64,000 nucleotides of DNA from Reyranella soli. Lineage in GTDB: Bacteria; Pseudomonadota; Alphaproteobacteria; Reyranellales; Reyranellaceae. A program made the position numbers and the translations under genes. Of the stretch, positions 1-9,006 are shown piece by piece; positions within the stretch are counted from its first letter, which is position 1; each line of letters opens with the position of its first letter. The stretch is taken from assembly GCF_007992495.1 (NCBI RefSeq), contig NZ_BKAJ01000018.1:62001-126000 (forward strand), in the 5' to 3' direction. The notes under the pieces are model-generated. The model made no database searches, was not told the DNA's origin, and saw only the letters and a list, made by a program, of their open reading frames with translations.

Positions 1-464
1 TGCTGCCCGGCCCGCTCGAGCGCATCTGGGTCTACCTCACCGAGAGCGACATGCGCCGCAAGTGGCTGGCCTCGGGCTTCATGGAGATGAAGGTCGGCGC
101 GCCGTTCGAACTGGTGTGGCGCAACAACGAGCTCACCGATCCGCCCGGCCAGCGCCCGGAAGGCTTCGGCGAGGAGCATCGCATGCAGAGCCGCATCACC
201 GAGCTCAATCCGCCGCACAAGATCTCCTTCACCTGGCAGAACAGCGGCGACGTCACCTTCGAGCTCGAGCCCAAGGACGACAAGGTGCTGCTCACCGTCA
301 CCCATCGCCGCCTGCCCGACCGGCGCACCATGCTGATGGTCGGTCCGGGCTGGCACATGCACCTCGACGTGCTCGCCGCGCGCGTGAGCGGCGCCGAGAT
401 CGGCCCGTTCTGGGACGGCTGGCTGCGCCTGCAGAAGGAATACGAGAAGCGTCTGGCGACGTGA
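1..464 (+). CDS. SRPBCC/AHSA1-family protein, 5'-truncated
   Basis: The reading frame is already open at the first bases: codons from position 3 read LPGPLERIWVYLTESDMRRK. The methionine at 51 is therefore internal and the start lies outside the window. The pattern (IWVYLT then RRKWLASG, 'MEMKVGAPFELVWRN', 'ITELNPPHKISFTW', 'VTFELEP', a C-terminal 'GWLRLQKEYEKR') is that of the START-like AHSA1 family, a hydrophobic ligand-binding cup. Members are often encoded next to ArsR regulators and act as stress or ligand-binding proteins, but the substrate cannot be read here. A perfect 17-bp-arm hairpin follows the stop codon. Confidence 0.85.
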   Translation, partial: LPGPLERIWVYLTESDMRRKWLASGFMEMKVGAPFELVWRNNELTDPPGQRPEGFGEEHRMQSRITELNPPHKISFTWQNSGDVTFELEPKDDKVLLTVTHRRLPDRRTMLMVGPGWHMHLDVLAARVSGAEIGPFWDGWLRLQKEYEKRLAT

Positions 465-467
465 CGT

Positions 468-504
468 CTTCCGGACCGCCGGCTTCCAGCCGGCGGTCCG
501 GAAG
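468..504. repeat. REP-like palindrome, type A, copy 1
   Basis: A perfect inverted repeat: the left arm starts CTTCCGGACCGCCGGCT, the loop is 3 nt, and the right arm mirrors it. It lies between two convergent genes, so it could also terminate both transcripts. The same core CTTCCGGACCGCC recurs at 9007 and 23645, often followed by a GGAAGAtCATGA-like tail, so it is a dispersed element rather than a private terminator. Confidence 0.85.
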
Positions 505-515
505 AGCATGACGGA

Positions 516-1055
516 CTAGCGCGCGACGCCTGCCGGCGCGCGGATGTTCGCGTAGTCCGAGCGGACCTCGTGCTTCAGCTTGACCGTGCCCTGCTCGAGC
601 ATGGTTACGGTCTGGCGCAGCGGCAAGCCGGACGCGGTCGAGATCCAGATCTGTGAATCGCTGCCGCCGGTCGCGGTCTTGCTCTGGACGCGGTAGAGCT
701 CGGCCGGCTGGCCGTCGACCGCCTCGCTGCGCACACGCGTGCAGTTGTGCTCGCCCTTGGTCATGGCCTGGCGGGCATCCTCCGCCGCCTTCGCTGCATC
801 GTAGGGCCGCGCCATCCACTGGCCGCGCACCTGCATGTAGAGCGTGTCGCCGAGACGGATCATCTCGTTGTGCATCGGCTTGTCCGGCGCTGCGGCGGTT
901 TCGATCGTGACCTTCTGGTGCACGGGCGCCGCCGTCTGCTTGAGGACCGCCTGCAGCACGGCCTGGCAGGCAGCGTCGTCGGCGCGGGCCCCTGCCCCCG
1001 CGACGCAGAAGGCGGCGGCGACCACGGCGACGGACGGCAGCCGGGCAGCAATCAT
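516..1055 (-). CDS. secreted hypothetical protein
   Basis: 179 residues. The N-terminus ([20 protein letters not shown], ending GARAD) looks like a Sec signal peptide cleaved after about residue 25, so the mature protein is probably periplasmic. It has two cysteines just after the signal region (about C34 and C104) and a C-terminal half rich in beta-strand patterns ([25 protein letters not shown]). That layout resembles LolA/LppX-type lipoprotein-sorting folds, but similarity is not strong enough to name it. It is convergent with the SRPBCC gene and divergent from msrB, with only about 80 bp between the two starts for both promoters. Confidence 0.7.
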   Translation of the reverse strand: MIAARLPSVAVVAAAFCVAGAGARADDAACQAVLQAVLKQTAAPVHQKVTIETAAAPDKPMHNEMIRLGDTLYMQVRGQWMARPYDAAKAAEDARQAMTKGEHNCTRVRSEAVDGQPAELYRVQSKTATGGSDSQIWISTASGLPLRQTVTMLEQGTVKLKHEVRSDYANIRAPAGVAR

Positions 1056-1135
1056 GCTGCGGTTTTATCAGGTCGAGGGAGGCTGGCGCGACGGCGTTTT
1101 CGGCCTATATGGTCTCTACTCCACAGGAGCAGACG

Positions 1136-1585
1136 ATGCCGACTTACGCCAAGACCAAAGAGGCCCTGTCGAAACTCACGCCCGAGCAGTACCGCGTCAC
1201 CCAGCAGAGCGGCACCGAGATGCCCGGCACGGGTCCGCTGCTGCACAACAAGGAACCGGGCATCTATGTCGACATCGTCTCGGGCGAGCCATTGTTCGCC
1301 TCGTCCGACAAGTATGAATCGGGCTGCGGCTGGCCCTCTTTCACCAAGCCGATCGAGCCTGCCAACGTCGCCGAGCTCAGCGACGCCAGCCACGGCATGA
1401 TCCGCACCGAGGTGCGCTCCAAGCACGGCGACAGCCATCTCGGCCATGTCTTTCCCGACGGGCCGCGCGATCGCGGCGGCCTGCGCTATTGCATCAATTC
1501 GGCCTCGCTGCGCTTCGTCCATCGCGACGACATGAAGGCGGCAGGCTATGGTGACTATCTCGACCAGGTGGAGGACGTGCGATGA
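1136..1585 (+). CDS. msrB: peptide-methionine (R)-S-oxide reductase MsrB
   Basis: 149 residues from the ATG at 1136, chosen because CAGGAG lies just upstream; an earlier in-frame ATG at 1109 has no such site. It reduces methionine-R-sulfoxide in proteins. Diagnostic motifs are SGCGWPSF (resolving Cys about 64), [10 protein letters not shown], and [11 protein letters not shown] (catalytic Cys about 119). The two CxxC pairs that bind structural zinc in many MsrBs are absent: the first position reads [13 protein letters not shown]. This is the zinc-free class. The stop overlaps the msrA start by 4 bp, so the R- and S-specific enzymes are translationally coupled. Confidence 0.95.
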   Translation: MPTYAKTKEALSKLTPEQYRVTQQSGTEMPGTGPLLHNKEPGIYVDIVSGEPLFASSDKYESGCGWPSFTKPIEPANVAELSDASHGMIRTEVRSKHGDSHLGHVFPDGPRDRGGLRYCINSASLRFVHRDDMKAAGYGDYLDQVEDVR

Positions 1586-2100
1586 GCCAAGAACGCGCAG
1601 TGCTGGCCGGCGGCTGCTTCTGGGGCATGCAGGACCTGATCCGCAAGCAGCCCGGAATCCTGACAACGCGGGTCGGCTACACCGGCGGCCATGTCGCCAA
1701 TGCGACCTACCGCAACCATGCCGGCCACGCCGAAGCGATCGAGATTGTCTACGATCCGGCCAAGACCAGCTTCCGGCAGATCCTGGAATTCTTCTTCCAG
1801 ATCCACGATCCGACGACGCTGAACCGCCAGGGCAACGACCTCGGTACCAGCTATCGCTCGGCGATCTTTTATACCGACGACGAGCAGCGCCGGATTGCCG
1901 AGGACACCATCGCCGACGTCGAGGCCTCGGGCCTGTGGCCCGGCAAGATCGTGACCGAGGTGACCAAGGTTTCCGACTTCTGGGAAGCCGAGCCCGAGCA
2001 CCAGGATTACCTGGAGCGCATTCCCAATGGCTACACCTGCCACTTCATCCGGCCGGGCTGGAAGCTGCCGGTGCGGGCGAAGGTGGCGCAGAGGGCGTAG
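1582..2100 (+). CDS. msrA: peptide-methionine (S)-S-oxide reductase MsrA
   Basis: 172 residues, starting inside the msrB stop (ATGA overlap). GGCFWG (Cys about 12) is the catalytic loop. [15 protein letters not shown] and [12 protein letters not shown] are the family's next conserved blocks, and the C-terminal '[16 protein letters not shown]' is also typical. It repairs methionine-S-sulfoxide and complements the MsrB upstream, so together they cover both stereoisomers. No signal peptide is present, so both enzymes are cytosolic. A type-A palindrome lies just after the stop. Confidence 0.96.
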   Translation: MSQERAVLAGGCFWGMQDLIRKQPGILTTRVGYTGGHVANATYRNHAGHAEAIEIVYDPAKTSFRQILEFFFQIHDPTTLNRQGNDLGTSYRSAIFYTDDEQRRIAEDTIADVEASGLWPGKIVTEVTKVSDFWEAEPEHQDYLERIPNGYTCHFIRPGWKLPVRAKVAQRA

Positions 2101-2118
2101 GCGACCTCATTGTCTGGC

Positions 2119-2178
2119 GGACCGCGCGCGTCCTTGCGCGCCTCGTGAGTCATGAGCGCGCGAGGACGCGCGCGGTCC
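2119..2178. repeat. REP-like palindrome related to type A
   Basis: GGACCGCGCGCGTCC at 2119-2133 is mirrored by GGACGCGCGCGGTCC at 2164-2178, with a second nested GCGCGC/GCGCGC pairing between. The outer GGTCCGGAAGAT edge matches the type-A elements, but the inner arm differs. It lies between msrA and the next gene on the same strand. Confidence 0.7.
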
Positions 2179-2271
2179 GGAAGATTCCAAAATATTTTCG
2201 TGGGCCTGTCGGCGCTGCGTCCGGACGTTCGTCCTGGGGACATCGAAACACCCCTCCCTCAGGAGTCCTGA

Positions 2272-2931
2272 ATGCGTAGAATCGTTGTTTCCACCTTCAC
2301 CAGCCTCGACGGCGTCATGCAGGCGCCAGGTGGCCCGGCCGAGGATCCGATCGGCGGTTTCGCACTGGGCGGCTGGACTTTCCCCTACTTCGACGAGCCT
2401 TTGGGTGCGGCCATGGACGAGATCTTCGGCCGGCCGTTCGATCTGCTGCTCGGCCGCAAGACCTACGACATCTTCGCCGCGCACTGGCCCTACATCAGCG
2501 ATCCCAACGACGCCTTCGCGGCGATGTTCAATCGCATCACCAAGTACGTCGCCACGCGCGCCGAGCCGAAGCTCGACTGGAAGAACAGCCGGTGGCTCGG
2601 CAAGGACACGGTCGCGGCGCTTAAGAAGCTGAAGGCCGAGGACGGTCCGGATCTTATGGTCCAGGGTTCCAGCGAGCTGCTGCAGACGCTGTGGAAGGAG
2701 CGCCTTGTCGACGAGCTGAGCGTACTCACCTTCCCGCTCGTGTTGGGCAAGGGCAAGCGCCTGTTCGGCGAGGGCGTGCCGCCCTTCGCGCTGAAGACCG
2801 TCAAGTCGAGGTCCTTCCCGACCGGCGTGGTCGTGACCAACTACACGCCCGACGGCGCAGTCAGGACCGGCGACTTCGGCCATGCCGAGCCCAGCGCCGC
2901 CGAGCTCGAACGGCGGCGCAAGCTGACGTAA
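2272..2931 (+). CDS. dihydrofolate reductase-fold (RibD C-terminal) family protein
   Basis: 219 residues. It begins MRRIVVSTFTSLDGVMQAP and has LLLGRKTYDIFAAHWP, 'KYVATRAEP', 'LMVQGSSELLQTL' and 'DELSVLTFPLVLGKGKRLF', the full order of the RibD-C/DHFR-like family often called YyaP/YwjB-like. These proteins have a nucleotide-binding Rossmann-like fold related to DHFR, but their substrate is usually unknown and there is no reason to expect true DHFR activity. AGGAG lies 8 nt before the ATG. It stands alone and is convergent with the amidohydrolase that follows. Confidence 0.88.
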   Translation: MRRIVVSTFTSLDGVMQAPGGPAEDPIGGFALGGWTFPYFDEPLGAAMDEIFGRPFDLLLGRKTYDIFAAHWPYISDPNDAFAAMFNRITKYVATRAEPKLDWKNSRWLGKDTVAALKKLKAEDGPDLMVQGSSELLQTLWKERLVDELSVLTFPLVLGKGKRLFGEGVPPFALKTVKSRSFPTGVVVTNYTPDGAVRTGDFGHAEPSAAELERRRKLT

Positions 2932-2947
2932 CCGTCACGACGACTTT

Positions 2948-4459
2948 TCAATCCGCCCGTACGTAGCCGTAGCGCAGGTTCGAAGGCTCCGCGGCTGCGA
3001 GCGCATACTCCTTCTTGAGCGCGGCGAAGCGGTCTTCCGAATAGGCCGGCATCTTCGTATTGGACGCGGCCTTGAGCTTGATGCCGTACATCGCCAGCGC
3101 ATTGTTGGCGAAGATCATCTGCTTGGTCATGCTGTTGGCCTCGCCGAGAGCGGCGAAGCCGTACTTCTTGCGCATGTCCTCGGGGATCTCGAGGCGGCGC
3201 ATCGCCTCGATCTGCCATTGCGGCGAGCCGTACCACACCGAATCGGTGCCCCACAGGACGTGATCGGCGCCCATGCCCTTGATCAGCGTACCGACCATGG
3301 CGGCGCAGAACTTGGGATGCGACACCGCCGAATTGGCGAAGGCCGTGCCAAGCTCGGCATAGACGTTCGTCACGCCGAACTTCTGCGGAATGTCGGCGAG
3401 GTCGCTCACCCAGCGGATGCGGCCGGTCTGCTCGAACTCGGTCCATGCCTGGTCGGGCAACTCGAAGGCCGGGCGCAGGCAGGCGTGATACATCACGAAC
3501 TTCATCTGCGGCCAGTCCTTGGCCGCCTTGCCGATGTCGGCCGCGGTCGCGTATTCCCACACGCCGGCAAATGCCTTCTCGTAGTCGGGCGGCAGCAGGC
3601 CCTTGTGGATGCAGATCGTGGTGATTCCGGCCTTCACCGCCTTGTCGTAGAACGGATACATCAGCTTCTCGTCGTCGAGCCGCCACGGGAACTTCGACGG
3701 GTTGAGCGGATCGCCGATCGTGTAGCCTTTCCACGATTCGGGCTTGTGCACCGTGATCGCCTTGTCGACCTCGTCCATCCAGCCCTGCTGGCCAGGCGTG
3801 ATCAGGGCATGCGAGAGCAGCCGCCGCGAGCCCGCGAAGCCGTTGATCAGTGCGCGTGCCTGGGCCATCTGCTCGTTGGACAGGAACCACCAGGTCGGAT
3901 CGTCGAACGGCGCGCCGCTCAGCAGGGCGAGGCTGGTGTCGCTGTCGTAAAAGACCTCCTTCACGTAGTTCTGGAACTTGTAGCGGGCGAGCGAGGTGAC
4001 GCCTTCCACCTTGAGCTTCGGGTTCCAGTTCTGGCTCGCGAACTCGGCCAGGCCCAAAAGCTCCTTGTGGTCGAAGTCGTCGCGCACGAAATGGGTCTGC
4101 ACGTCGAAGATGAACTGCCCGGCGAGGCCTTGCTGACGCGCCTGCGCCAGCTCGGGCTGCTGCGCCTCGGCCGGCGTCACCTGGAAGACGTTGCCGCCGT
4201 AGATCTCGTTCATGGCGACGAAGGCCGCGGCCATGCCGCAGCTCGTGCGCATGAACTGGCGGCGGCTCAGGCCCAGCCGCCCGGCATTGGCATCAGCCAG
4301 CTCGACGATGCGCCGCTCGACCTTCTTCTGGGTGGCGCTCTGCCTGGGCGGCAGATACTCGCCGTTGGAGACGATCTGGGTCGGGATCGGCGTTGCTGCC
4401 GAAGCTTCCTCCGCGCCTGCGACGAGGCGCTGTTCGCGTTCACTGAGCCATATACCCAT
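2948..4459 (-). CDS. Tat-exported amidohydrolase (amidohydrolase_2 type)
   Basis: 503 residues from the ATG at 4459, which has GGAGG 5 nt upstream; a longer frame to 4519 has no ribosome site. A twin-arginine signal (SRRQFMRTSCGMAAAF, about residues 58-73) sits behind a 55-residue leader, unusually far from the N-terminus. The mature domain has DVQTHFV (metal site), 'CIHKG', 'FVMYHACLRP' and 'VLWGTDSVWYGSP', in the order expected for metal-dependent hydrolases of the amidohydrolase_2/ACMSD group, some of which are decarboxylases. The substrate is unknown. It would act in the periplasm. Confidence 0.85.
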   Translation of the reverse strand: MGIWLSEREQRLVAGAEEASAATPIPTQIVSNGEYLPPRQSATQKKVERRIVELADANAGRLGLSRRQFMRTSCGMAAAFVAMNEIYGGNVFQVTPAEAQQPELAQARQQGLAGQFIFDVQTHFVRDDFDHKELLGLAEFASQNWNPKLKVEGVTSLARYKFQNYVKEVFYDSDTSLALLSGAPFDDPTWWFLSNEQMAQARALINGFAGSRRLLSHALITPGQQGWMDEVDKAITVHKPESWKGYTIGDPLNPSKFPWRLDDEKLMYPFYDKAVKAGITTICIHKGLLPPDYEKAFAGVWEYATAADIGKAAKDWPQMKFVMYHACLRPAFELPDQAWTEFEQTGRIRWVSDLADIPQKFGVTNVYAELGTAFANSAVSHPKFCAAMVGTLIKGMGADHVLWGTDSVWYGSPQWQIEAMRRLEIPEDMRKKYGFAALGEANSMTKQMIFANNALAMYGIKLKAASNTKMPAYSEDRFAALKKEYALAAAEPSNLRYGYVRAD

Positions 4460-4663
4460 CGGTTTCCTCCGTCTTGTTGGACAACGTGAAGAACCGATCG
4501 GCGCGCGCCGCGCAGGCACGCGCGGTCGGTCAGGGCGATGATGATTTGCTCGAAAAGGTGTCTCCCGGAAAACTGGTCATGCCGTTACCCCGGTCACACG
4601 CGAGGGCGAGTCTAGGGTTGGCTGGTCGAGCCCGTCCAGTGCGGCCGCCGCATATCTCCCGCG

Positions 4664-5134
4664 CTAGAGCCAGCGTCTGACGCGCTTCCTGTAGTCGCGA
4701 TAAGCTTGGCCGAACTTGCGCTCGAGATAGGCTTCCTCGCGGGCGACGACGCCGTAGCGGATGACCAGCGCAAAGGGCACCAGCGTCACCAGCGGCCACG
4801 GCGTGTCGAAGGCAATGGCAAGCCCGACCAGGCTGCCGAACATGCCGATATAGATGGGATTGCGCGTGAAACGATAGGGCCCGCTCTCGACGATGGCTGT
4901 GGTCGGCCGGTTGGTCGGCACGTTCGTGCCGGCCCGGGTCATGGTGTCAATTGCCCAGATGCCGAGCGCCAGGGCGAGCATGAACACCACGGCCCCTACG
5001 AGACCAGCGGGCAAGTCGTCCGGCACGAACGGCACGGGTTCCAGCCAATCGAGGGCAAATCCGGCGATGACGGCAACCGCCCAGGCGATGGGTGGCCGGA
5101 CGAGCACTCGGGCGGTCTCGCTATTTTCGCTCAT
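4664..5134 (-). CDS. isoprenylcysteine carboxyl methyltransferase-like membrane protein
   Basis: 156 residues from the ATG at 5134 (AAGGAG about 10 nt upstream). Membrane segments are visible near residues 14-32, 45-62 and 105-130. GPYRFTRNPIYIGMFG is the SAM-binding signature of the ICMT/PEMT family, and 'EAYLERKFGQAYRDYRKRVRRWL' is the typical C-terminus. Bacterial members methylate small molecules, thiols or lipids; true prenylcysteine substrates are not expected. It is divergent from the PRC-barrel gene, with 67 bp between starts. Confidence 0.85.
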   Translation of the reverse strand: MSENSETARVLVRPPIAWAVAVIAGFALDWLEPVPFVPDDLPAGLVGAVVFMLALALGIWAIDTMTRAGTNVPTNRPTTAIVESGPYRFTRNPIYIGMFGSLVGLAIAFDTPWPLVTLVPFALVIRYGVVAREEAYLERKFGQAYRDYRKRVRRWL

Positions 5135-5201
5135 TTCGGCGGCAACTCCTTCTTGCGGAGGCGCGTTGAATTTTAGTCTGCCTCTACCACGGAGATGAGA
5201 C

Positions 5202-5699
5202 ATGCTGAAATCCGTCGTTTTCGCAGCTTTTCTCACTTGCGGCGCGATCAGTGCCTACGCCCAGACCCAGACCACGCCGGCGCAGCCATCTTCGCCGGCG
5301 CCGACCGCCACTCCGGCCGATCGAACGGTGTCGACCGGCGACTTCAACGCCAAAGGCGACATGGCGGCAAGCGCGCTGATCGGCACCAAGGTGCGCAATG
5401 CGAACAAGGAATCGATCGGCAAGATCGACGACATCTATCTCGACAAGGACGCCAAGGTCACCGACGTGGTGATTTCGGTGGGCGGCTTCCTGGGCGTCGG
5501 CTCCAAGGACGTCGCGGTGAAATGGAGCGACATCACGTTCGCCCAGGAGGACAACTCGGTAGTGCTGACCACGTCGCTCACCAAGGACGCCCTGATTGCC
5601 CTGCCCGACTACACCAAGACCGACCGCCGCAAGCCCGCGCCGCCGGAGACCGCTACCGCGCCGCCGGCCCGGCCTGCGCCTCCGACACAGAGCCGTTAG
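5202..5699 (+). CDS. secreted PRC-barrel domain protein
   Basis: 165 residues. The signal peptide is MLKSVVFAAFLTCGAISAYA, followed by a Pro/Thr/Ala-rich linker. A PRC-barrel then spans roughly residues 58-125 (ALIGTKVRNANKESIGKIDD, 'VTDVVISVGGFLGVGSKDVAV', 'DNSVVLTTSLTKDALIALP'), and the tail is Pro-rich. Many alphaproteobacteria carry such periplasmic PRC-barrel proteins, often envelope-stress related; the exact role is unknown. The ribosome site GGAGATGAGAC is well placed. An intrinsic terminator lies 16 nt after the stop. Confidence 0.88.
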   Translation: MLKSVVFAAFLTCGAISAYAQTQTTPAQPSSPAPTATPADRTVSTGDFNAKGDMAASALIGTKVRNANKESIGKIDDIYLDKDAKVTDVVISVGGFLGVGSKDVAVKWSDITFAQEDNSVVLTTSLTKDALIALPDYTKTDRRKPAPPETATAPPARPAPPTQSR

Positions 5700-5715
5700 G
5701 TCGGCCGTCAAAGAC

Positions 5716-5745
5716 AAGGGCGCCCCCGAGAGGGGGCGCCCTTTT
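5716..5745. terminator. intrinsic terminator, probably bidirectional
   Basis: A 12-bp perfect stem, AAGGGCGCCCCC against GGGGGCGCCCTT, with a 4-nt loop. It is flanked by A residues on the left and TTTT on the right, so it can serve the PRC-barrel gene on the plus strand and the convergent small secreted protein on the minus strand. Confidence 0.9.
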
Positions 5746-5760
5746 CGTTGTCGTCGAGAG

Positions 5761-6099
5761 CTAGCGGACGTGCGGATTGGCGGGCGCGCGGTCCCACTGG
5801 TTCGGGCGGCCGTCGCCGTCGCGATCCTGGTCGTAGCGATTCGGTACGCCGTCATGGTCCTGATCGCCGCCGCCGCGACGGCGGTTGTTGTTGTAATTGT
5901 CGTATGCGTTGGGGATGCCGTCACGGTCGCGATCGCCCCACGCACCGCCGCGCGGCGGCTGCTGCGCCTGCTGCGGATATTGCTGCGGATATGGGTTGAT
6001 CTGGATCGTCTGAGCGTCGGCCGGCTGGGCCACGACCAGCGGCAGGGCGGTGAGGGTTGCGGTTGCGGCGATCACAGAAAGTTTGATCCATCTGGACAT
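5761..6099 (-). CDS. small secreted protein with thrombospondin type-3-like calcium repeats
   Basis: 112 residues from the ATG at 6099 (GGAG 9 nt upstream). The signal peptide runs MSRWIKLSVIAATATLTALP to about ADA at residue 30. A Gln/Pro-rich stretch (NPYPQQYPQQAQQPP) is followed by three Asp-rich repeats, DRDRDGIPNAYDN, DQDHDGVPNRYDQ and DRDGDGRPNQWDR. These match the DxDxDGxxD core of TSP type-3 calcium-binding repeats. The protein likely binds calcium in the periplasm or outside. No enzymatic domain is present. Confidence 0.85.
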   Translation of the reverse strand: MSRWIKLSVIAATATLTALPLVVAQPADAQTIQINPYPQQYPQQAQQPPRGGAWGDRDRDGIPNAYDNYNNNRRRGGGDQDHDGVPNRYDQDRDGDGRPNQWDRAPANPHVR

Positions 6100-6193
6100 G
6101 TGAAAATCTCCGTACGTCGTTGGTGCGAGCCAACGATTTCGCATCGGCGACGTTCCGTGCCGCACGGCCGACGATTGGTGGTAGGCTCCACGC

Positions 6194-7579
6194 ATGACCG
6201 CGTACGCCGACTACAAGCCCCTCACCTTCCACGATGCGACCCGCCGTTTCACCGACGGCAGCGACAGCCCGCGCGCCTATCTCGAGCGCTGTCTCGAAGC
6301 CATCGCCGCGCGCGAGCCTGTGGTGAAAGCGCTCACCGCAATCAACGAGACCCGCGCTCGCGCCGCCGCCGACGCCAGCACGCAGCGCTGGAAGGCCGGC
6401 AAGGCCCTCTCGCCGATCGATGGCATGCCCGTCGCCATCAAAGACCTGCTCGAGACCAAGGACATGCCCACCGAGATGGGCTGCGTTGCGATGAAGGGGA
6501 ACTTCCCCAAGCGCGACAATGCCGGCGTGTGGGCGCTGCGCCAGGCGGGCGCGGTGATCCTCGCCAAGACAGTGACGGCGGAGCTGGGCGGCTCGCATCC
6601 CGGCCCGACCACCAATCCGTTCGACGCCAGGCGCACGCCGGGCGGCTCGTCGTCGGGCTCGGCGGCGGCGGTGGGCGCCAACATGGTGCCGGTCGCGATC
6701 GGCACCCAGGTCGGCGGCTCGATCATCCGGCCGGCCGCCTATTGCGGGAACTTCGCGCTGAAGCCAACGCAGGGCGGCATCAATCGCGGCGAGCGACTGG
6801 CCACCAGCATGAGCACGCACGGCCCGCATGCCGGCTGCCTCGAGGACATGTGGCAGACCGCGATCGAGCAGGCCAAGCGCTGCGGCGGCGACCGCGGCTC
6901 GCTCGGTCTCATTGGCCCTGACACGCTGCCCGCCGCGATAAAACCCAACCGCCTGATCGTGCTCGAGACCGAGGGCTGGCCCGACGTCGACGCCGCGACC
7001 AGGGAGGCCTTCGCCAAGCTGCTCGGCCAGCTGACGGCGGCCGGCGTCACGCTGATCCGCCGCACCGACCATCCGTTCGTCGAGACCCTGGAGAAGGCGA
7101 TCGCCAACGGCCGCGCCGTGTGCGGCGGCATCACGAGCTGGGAGAACCGCTGGTACCAGCGCGGCATGCTCGACGCCGCGCCCGATGGCTTGAGCGAGCG
7201 GGCCAAGGCGACGCTGCTGAAGGCCGAGGCGATGACGCTCGACGACTATCGCAGCGGGCTGCTCGCCCGCCAGCAGGCGCAGGTCGCTCATGCCGCCGTG
7301 GCCCAGTTCGCCGACGCCGCGATCACGCTCGCCTGCCCCGGCCCGGCGCCGATCTGGTCGGGCGACGAGCCCGGTAAGCCGCTGGCGCCGCGGCCGACTG
7401 GCGACTTCGTGTTCAACGCGCCCTCGTCGATGCTGTTCGCGCCGGTCGTGACCGTGCCGCTGATGAGCGTCGGCGGCCTGCCGGTCGGGGTGCAGCTCAT
7501 GGGCCAGCAGCACGAGGATGCGCGCGTGACCGGCCTCGCGCGCTGGTTCAGCGAAAATCTCAAACGCGTCCATGGTTGA
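6194..7579 (+). CDS. amidase signature family hydrolase
   Basis: 461 residues. The Ser-cis-Ser-Lys triad is complete: Lys about 83 in DGMPVAIKDLL, the serine cluster in GGSSSGSAAAV (about 151-160), and nucleophile Ser about 176 in GTQVGGSIIRPA. It lacks a signal peptide. Members hydrolyse amide or carbamate bonds; the substrate cannot be deduced, and this divergent C-terminal half is not GatA. It starts 95 bp from the divergent secreted protein. It probably forms a transcription unit with the esterase that starts 15 nt downstream. Confidence 0.9.
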   Translation: MTAYADYKPLTFHDATRRFTDGSDSPRAYLERCLEAIAAREPVVKALTAINETRARAAADASTQRWKAGKALSPIDGMPVAIKDLLETKDMPTEMGCVAMKGNFPKRDNAGVWALRQAGAVILAKTVTAELGGSHPGPTTNPFDARRTPGGSSSGSAAAVGANMVPVAIGTQVGGSIIRPAAYCGNFALKPTQGGINRGERLATSMSTHGPHAGCLEDMWQTAIEQAKRCGGDRGSLGLIGPDTLPAAIKPNRLIVLETEGWPDVDAATREAFAKLLGQLTAAGVTLIRRTDHPFVETLEKAIANGRAVCGGITSWENRWYQRGMLDAAPDGLSERAKATLLKAEAMTLDDYRSGLLARQQAQVAHAAVAQFADAAITLACPGPAPIWSGDEPGKPLAPRPTGDFVFNAPSSMLFAPVVTVPLMSVGGLPVGVQLMGQQHEDARVTGLARWFSENLKRVHG

Positions 7580-7594
7580 CCGAAGGAGGCGAAC

Positions 7595-8515
7595 ATGACC
7601 CTGGCTCGACGCGACGTTCTCAAGGCGACGGCCGCCGCCGGCACCGTCGGCATTCCGGCGACCGCCCATGCGGCCTACGATCCGGCCGCAAAGTTCGAGC
7701 TCATCGTGACCGAGGTCGGGCTGCGCAAGAACACGGCGGGCCGCATGCTGATGGCCCGCATCTACCAGCCCAAGGGGCAGGGTCCCTTCCCGACCGTGCT
7801 CGACCTGCATGGTGGCGCGTGGAACCGCAAGGACCGTTTCGCCGAGGAGCCGATGGACCGCGCGCTGGCGGCAAGCGGGTTGCTCGTGGTGGCCGTCGAC
7901 CTCACCATCTCGCCCGAGGCGCCCTACCCCGCCTGCGTGCAGGACGCCAACTGGTCGGTGCGGTGGCTGAAGGCCAACGCCGCCAAATGGAACGGCGACG
8001 GCTCGAAGATCGGCGTCTACGGCTCGTCGAGCGGCGGGCACGTGGCAGAGTTGCTGGCGCTTCGGCCGCACGATTCGCGCTACGGCGCGATCCCGTTCGA
8101 CGGCGCGCTGGGCATCGATGCGACCGTGGCCTGGGTGGCGATGCGCTCGCCCGTCAGCAACACCGCGGCGCGTTACGAGAATGCCGAGCGGCGCAAGAAC
8201 GAGGGCATGATCAAGAACAACAAGATGTTCTTCGTGCCGTGGGAGACGATCCACGAAAGCAATCCGCAGGAGATCCTCGAGCGCAAGGAGAAGGTCACGC
8301 TCCCGCCGCTGCTCATCATGCAGGGCGCGCTCGACGACAACGTGCTGCCGGAGATGCAACAGAAATTCGCCGAGACCTATAGAGCGGCCGGCGGCAGCTG
8401 CGACTACCGCCTGTTCGAGAATTCCGTCCACGAGTGGGTCGCCGAGCCCGGCCCGCAGACCGACAAGGCGCGCGAGGTGGCGAAGGAGTTCATCGCCCGC
8501 GAGCTCAAGGACTGA
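7595..8515 (+). CDS. alpha/beta hydrolase (HSL-like esterase) with Tat-type leader
   Basis: 306 residues, with AAGGAGG seven nt before the ATG. The N-terminus MTLARRDVLKATAAAGTVGI carries RRDVLK, a short Tat leader ending near AHA. LDLHGGAWN is the HGG oxyanion motif of hormone-sensitive-lipase-like esterases, GSSSGGH (about residue 147) holds the nucleophile, 'QGALDDNVLP' the acid and 'ENSVHEWV' the histidine. It is coupled to the amidase upstream, so both may process one compound. The last 11 bp overlap the convergent VOC gene. Confidence 0.88.
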   Translation: MTLARRDVLKATAAAGTVGIPATAHAAYDPAAKFELIVTEVGLRKNTAGRMLMARIYQPKGQGPFPTVLDLHGGAWNRKDRFAEEPMDRALAASGLLVVAVDLTISPEAPYPACVQDANWSVRWLKANAAKWNGDGSKIGVYGSSSGGHVAELLALRPHDSRYGAIPFDGALGIDATVAWVAMRSPVSNTAARYENAERRKNEGMIKNNKMFFVPWETIHESNPQEILERKEKVTLPPLLIMQGALDDNVLPEMQQKFAETYRAAGGSCDYRLFENSVHEWVAEPGPQTDKAREVAKEFIARELKD

Positions 8516-8936
8516 AGTCGTCCTCAGCAGGAATGCTCGCCGGATTCCACACGACCTCCCACAAATGCCCGCTGGGATCGCGGAAGTATCCGGCATAGCC
8601 GCCGTAGAAGGTGTCTTGCGCAGCCTTCACGATCTCGGCGCCGGCCCGCAGGGCCTCCGCCATCACATCATCGACCTCCTGGCGGCTCGCCACGTTGTGG
8701 CCGATCGAGACCGACGCCGGGCTGCCTTTGGTCAGGCCACTATCGTGGGCGAGATCGTCCTGCGCCCAGATCGCGAGTCTCAGCCCACCCGACAGCTCGA
8801 AGAAGGCAACGGCGCCATGCTCGAACTCGCGGCCGACGATGCCTTGGGTCGGCAGGCCGAGACCGTCGCGATAGAAGGCGAGCGACTGCTCCAAATCGGT
8901 CACACCGAGCGTGAGGACGGATATGCGAGGTTTCAT
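8505..8936 (-). CDS. VOC (glyoxalase/bleomycin-resistance fold) protein
   Basis: 143 residues with AGGAGA upstream of the ATG. The motifs SVLTLGVTDLEQSLAFYRDG, 'AFFELSGGLRLAIW' and 'GYAGYFRDPSGHLWEVVWNP' form the two beta-alpha-beta-beta-beta modules of the vicinal oxygen chelate fold, and the C-terminal Glu of 'LWEVVW' is a likely metal ligand. Function could be a lyase, dioxygenase or antibiotic-binding protein. The 3' end overlaps the convergent esterase gene by 11 bp. Confidence 0.88.
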   Translation of the reverse strand: MKPRISVLTLGVTDLEQSLAFYRDGLGLPTQGIVGREFEHGAVAFFELSGGLRLAIWAQDDLAHDSGLTKGSPASVSIGHNVASRQEVDDVMAEALRAGAEIVKAAQDTFYGGYAGYFRDPSGHLWEVVWNPASIPAEDDFSP

Positions 8937-9006
8937 GGTTGTCTCCTGAAGTCGAGCGTAGCGCCATCGACATAAAAAGGTCCTTCGACTACGCCATGAT
9001 CATGGT

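Noticed and set aside
5921..8596. An 891-codon frame on the minus strand.
   Set aside because: It runs opposite the amidase and esterase genes, which have full catalytic motifs and ribosome sites; the antisense protein has no recognisable domain.
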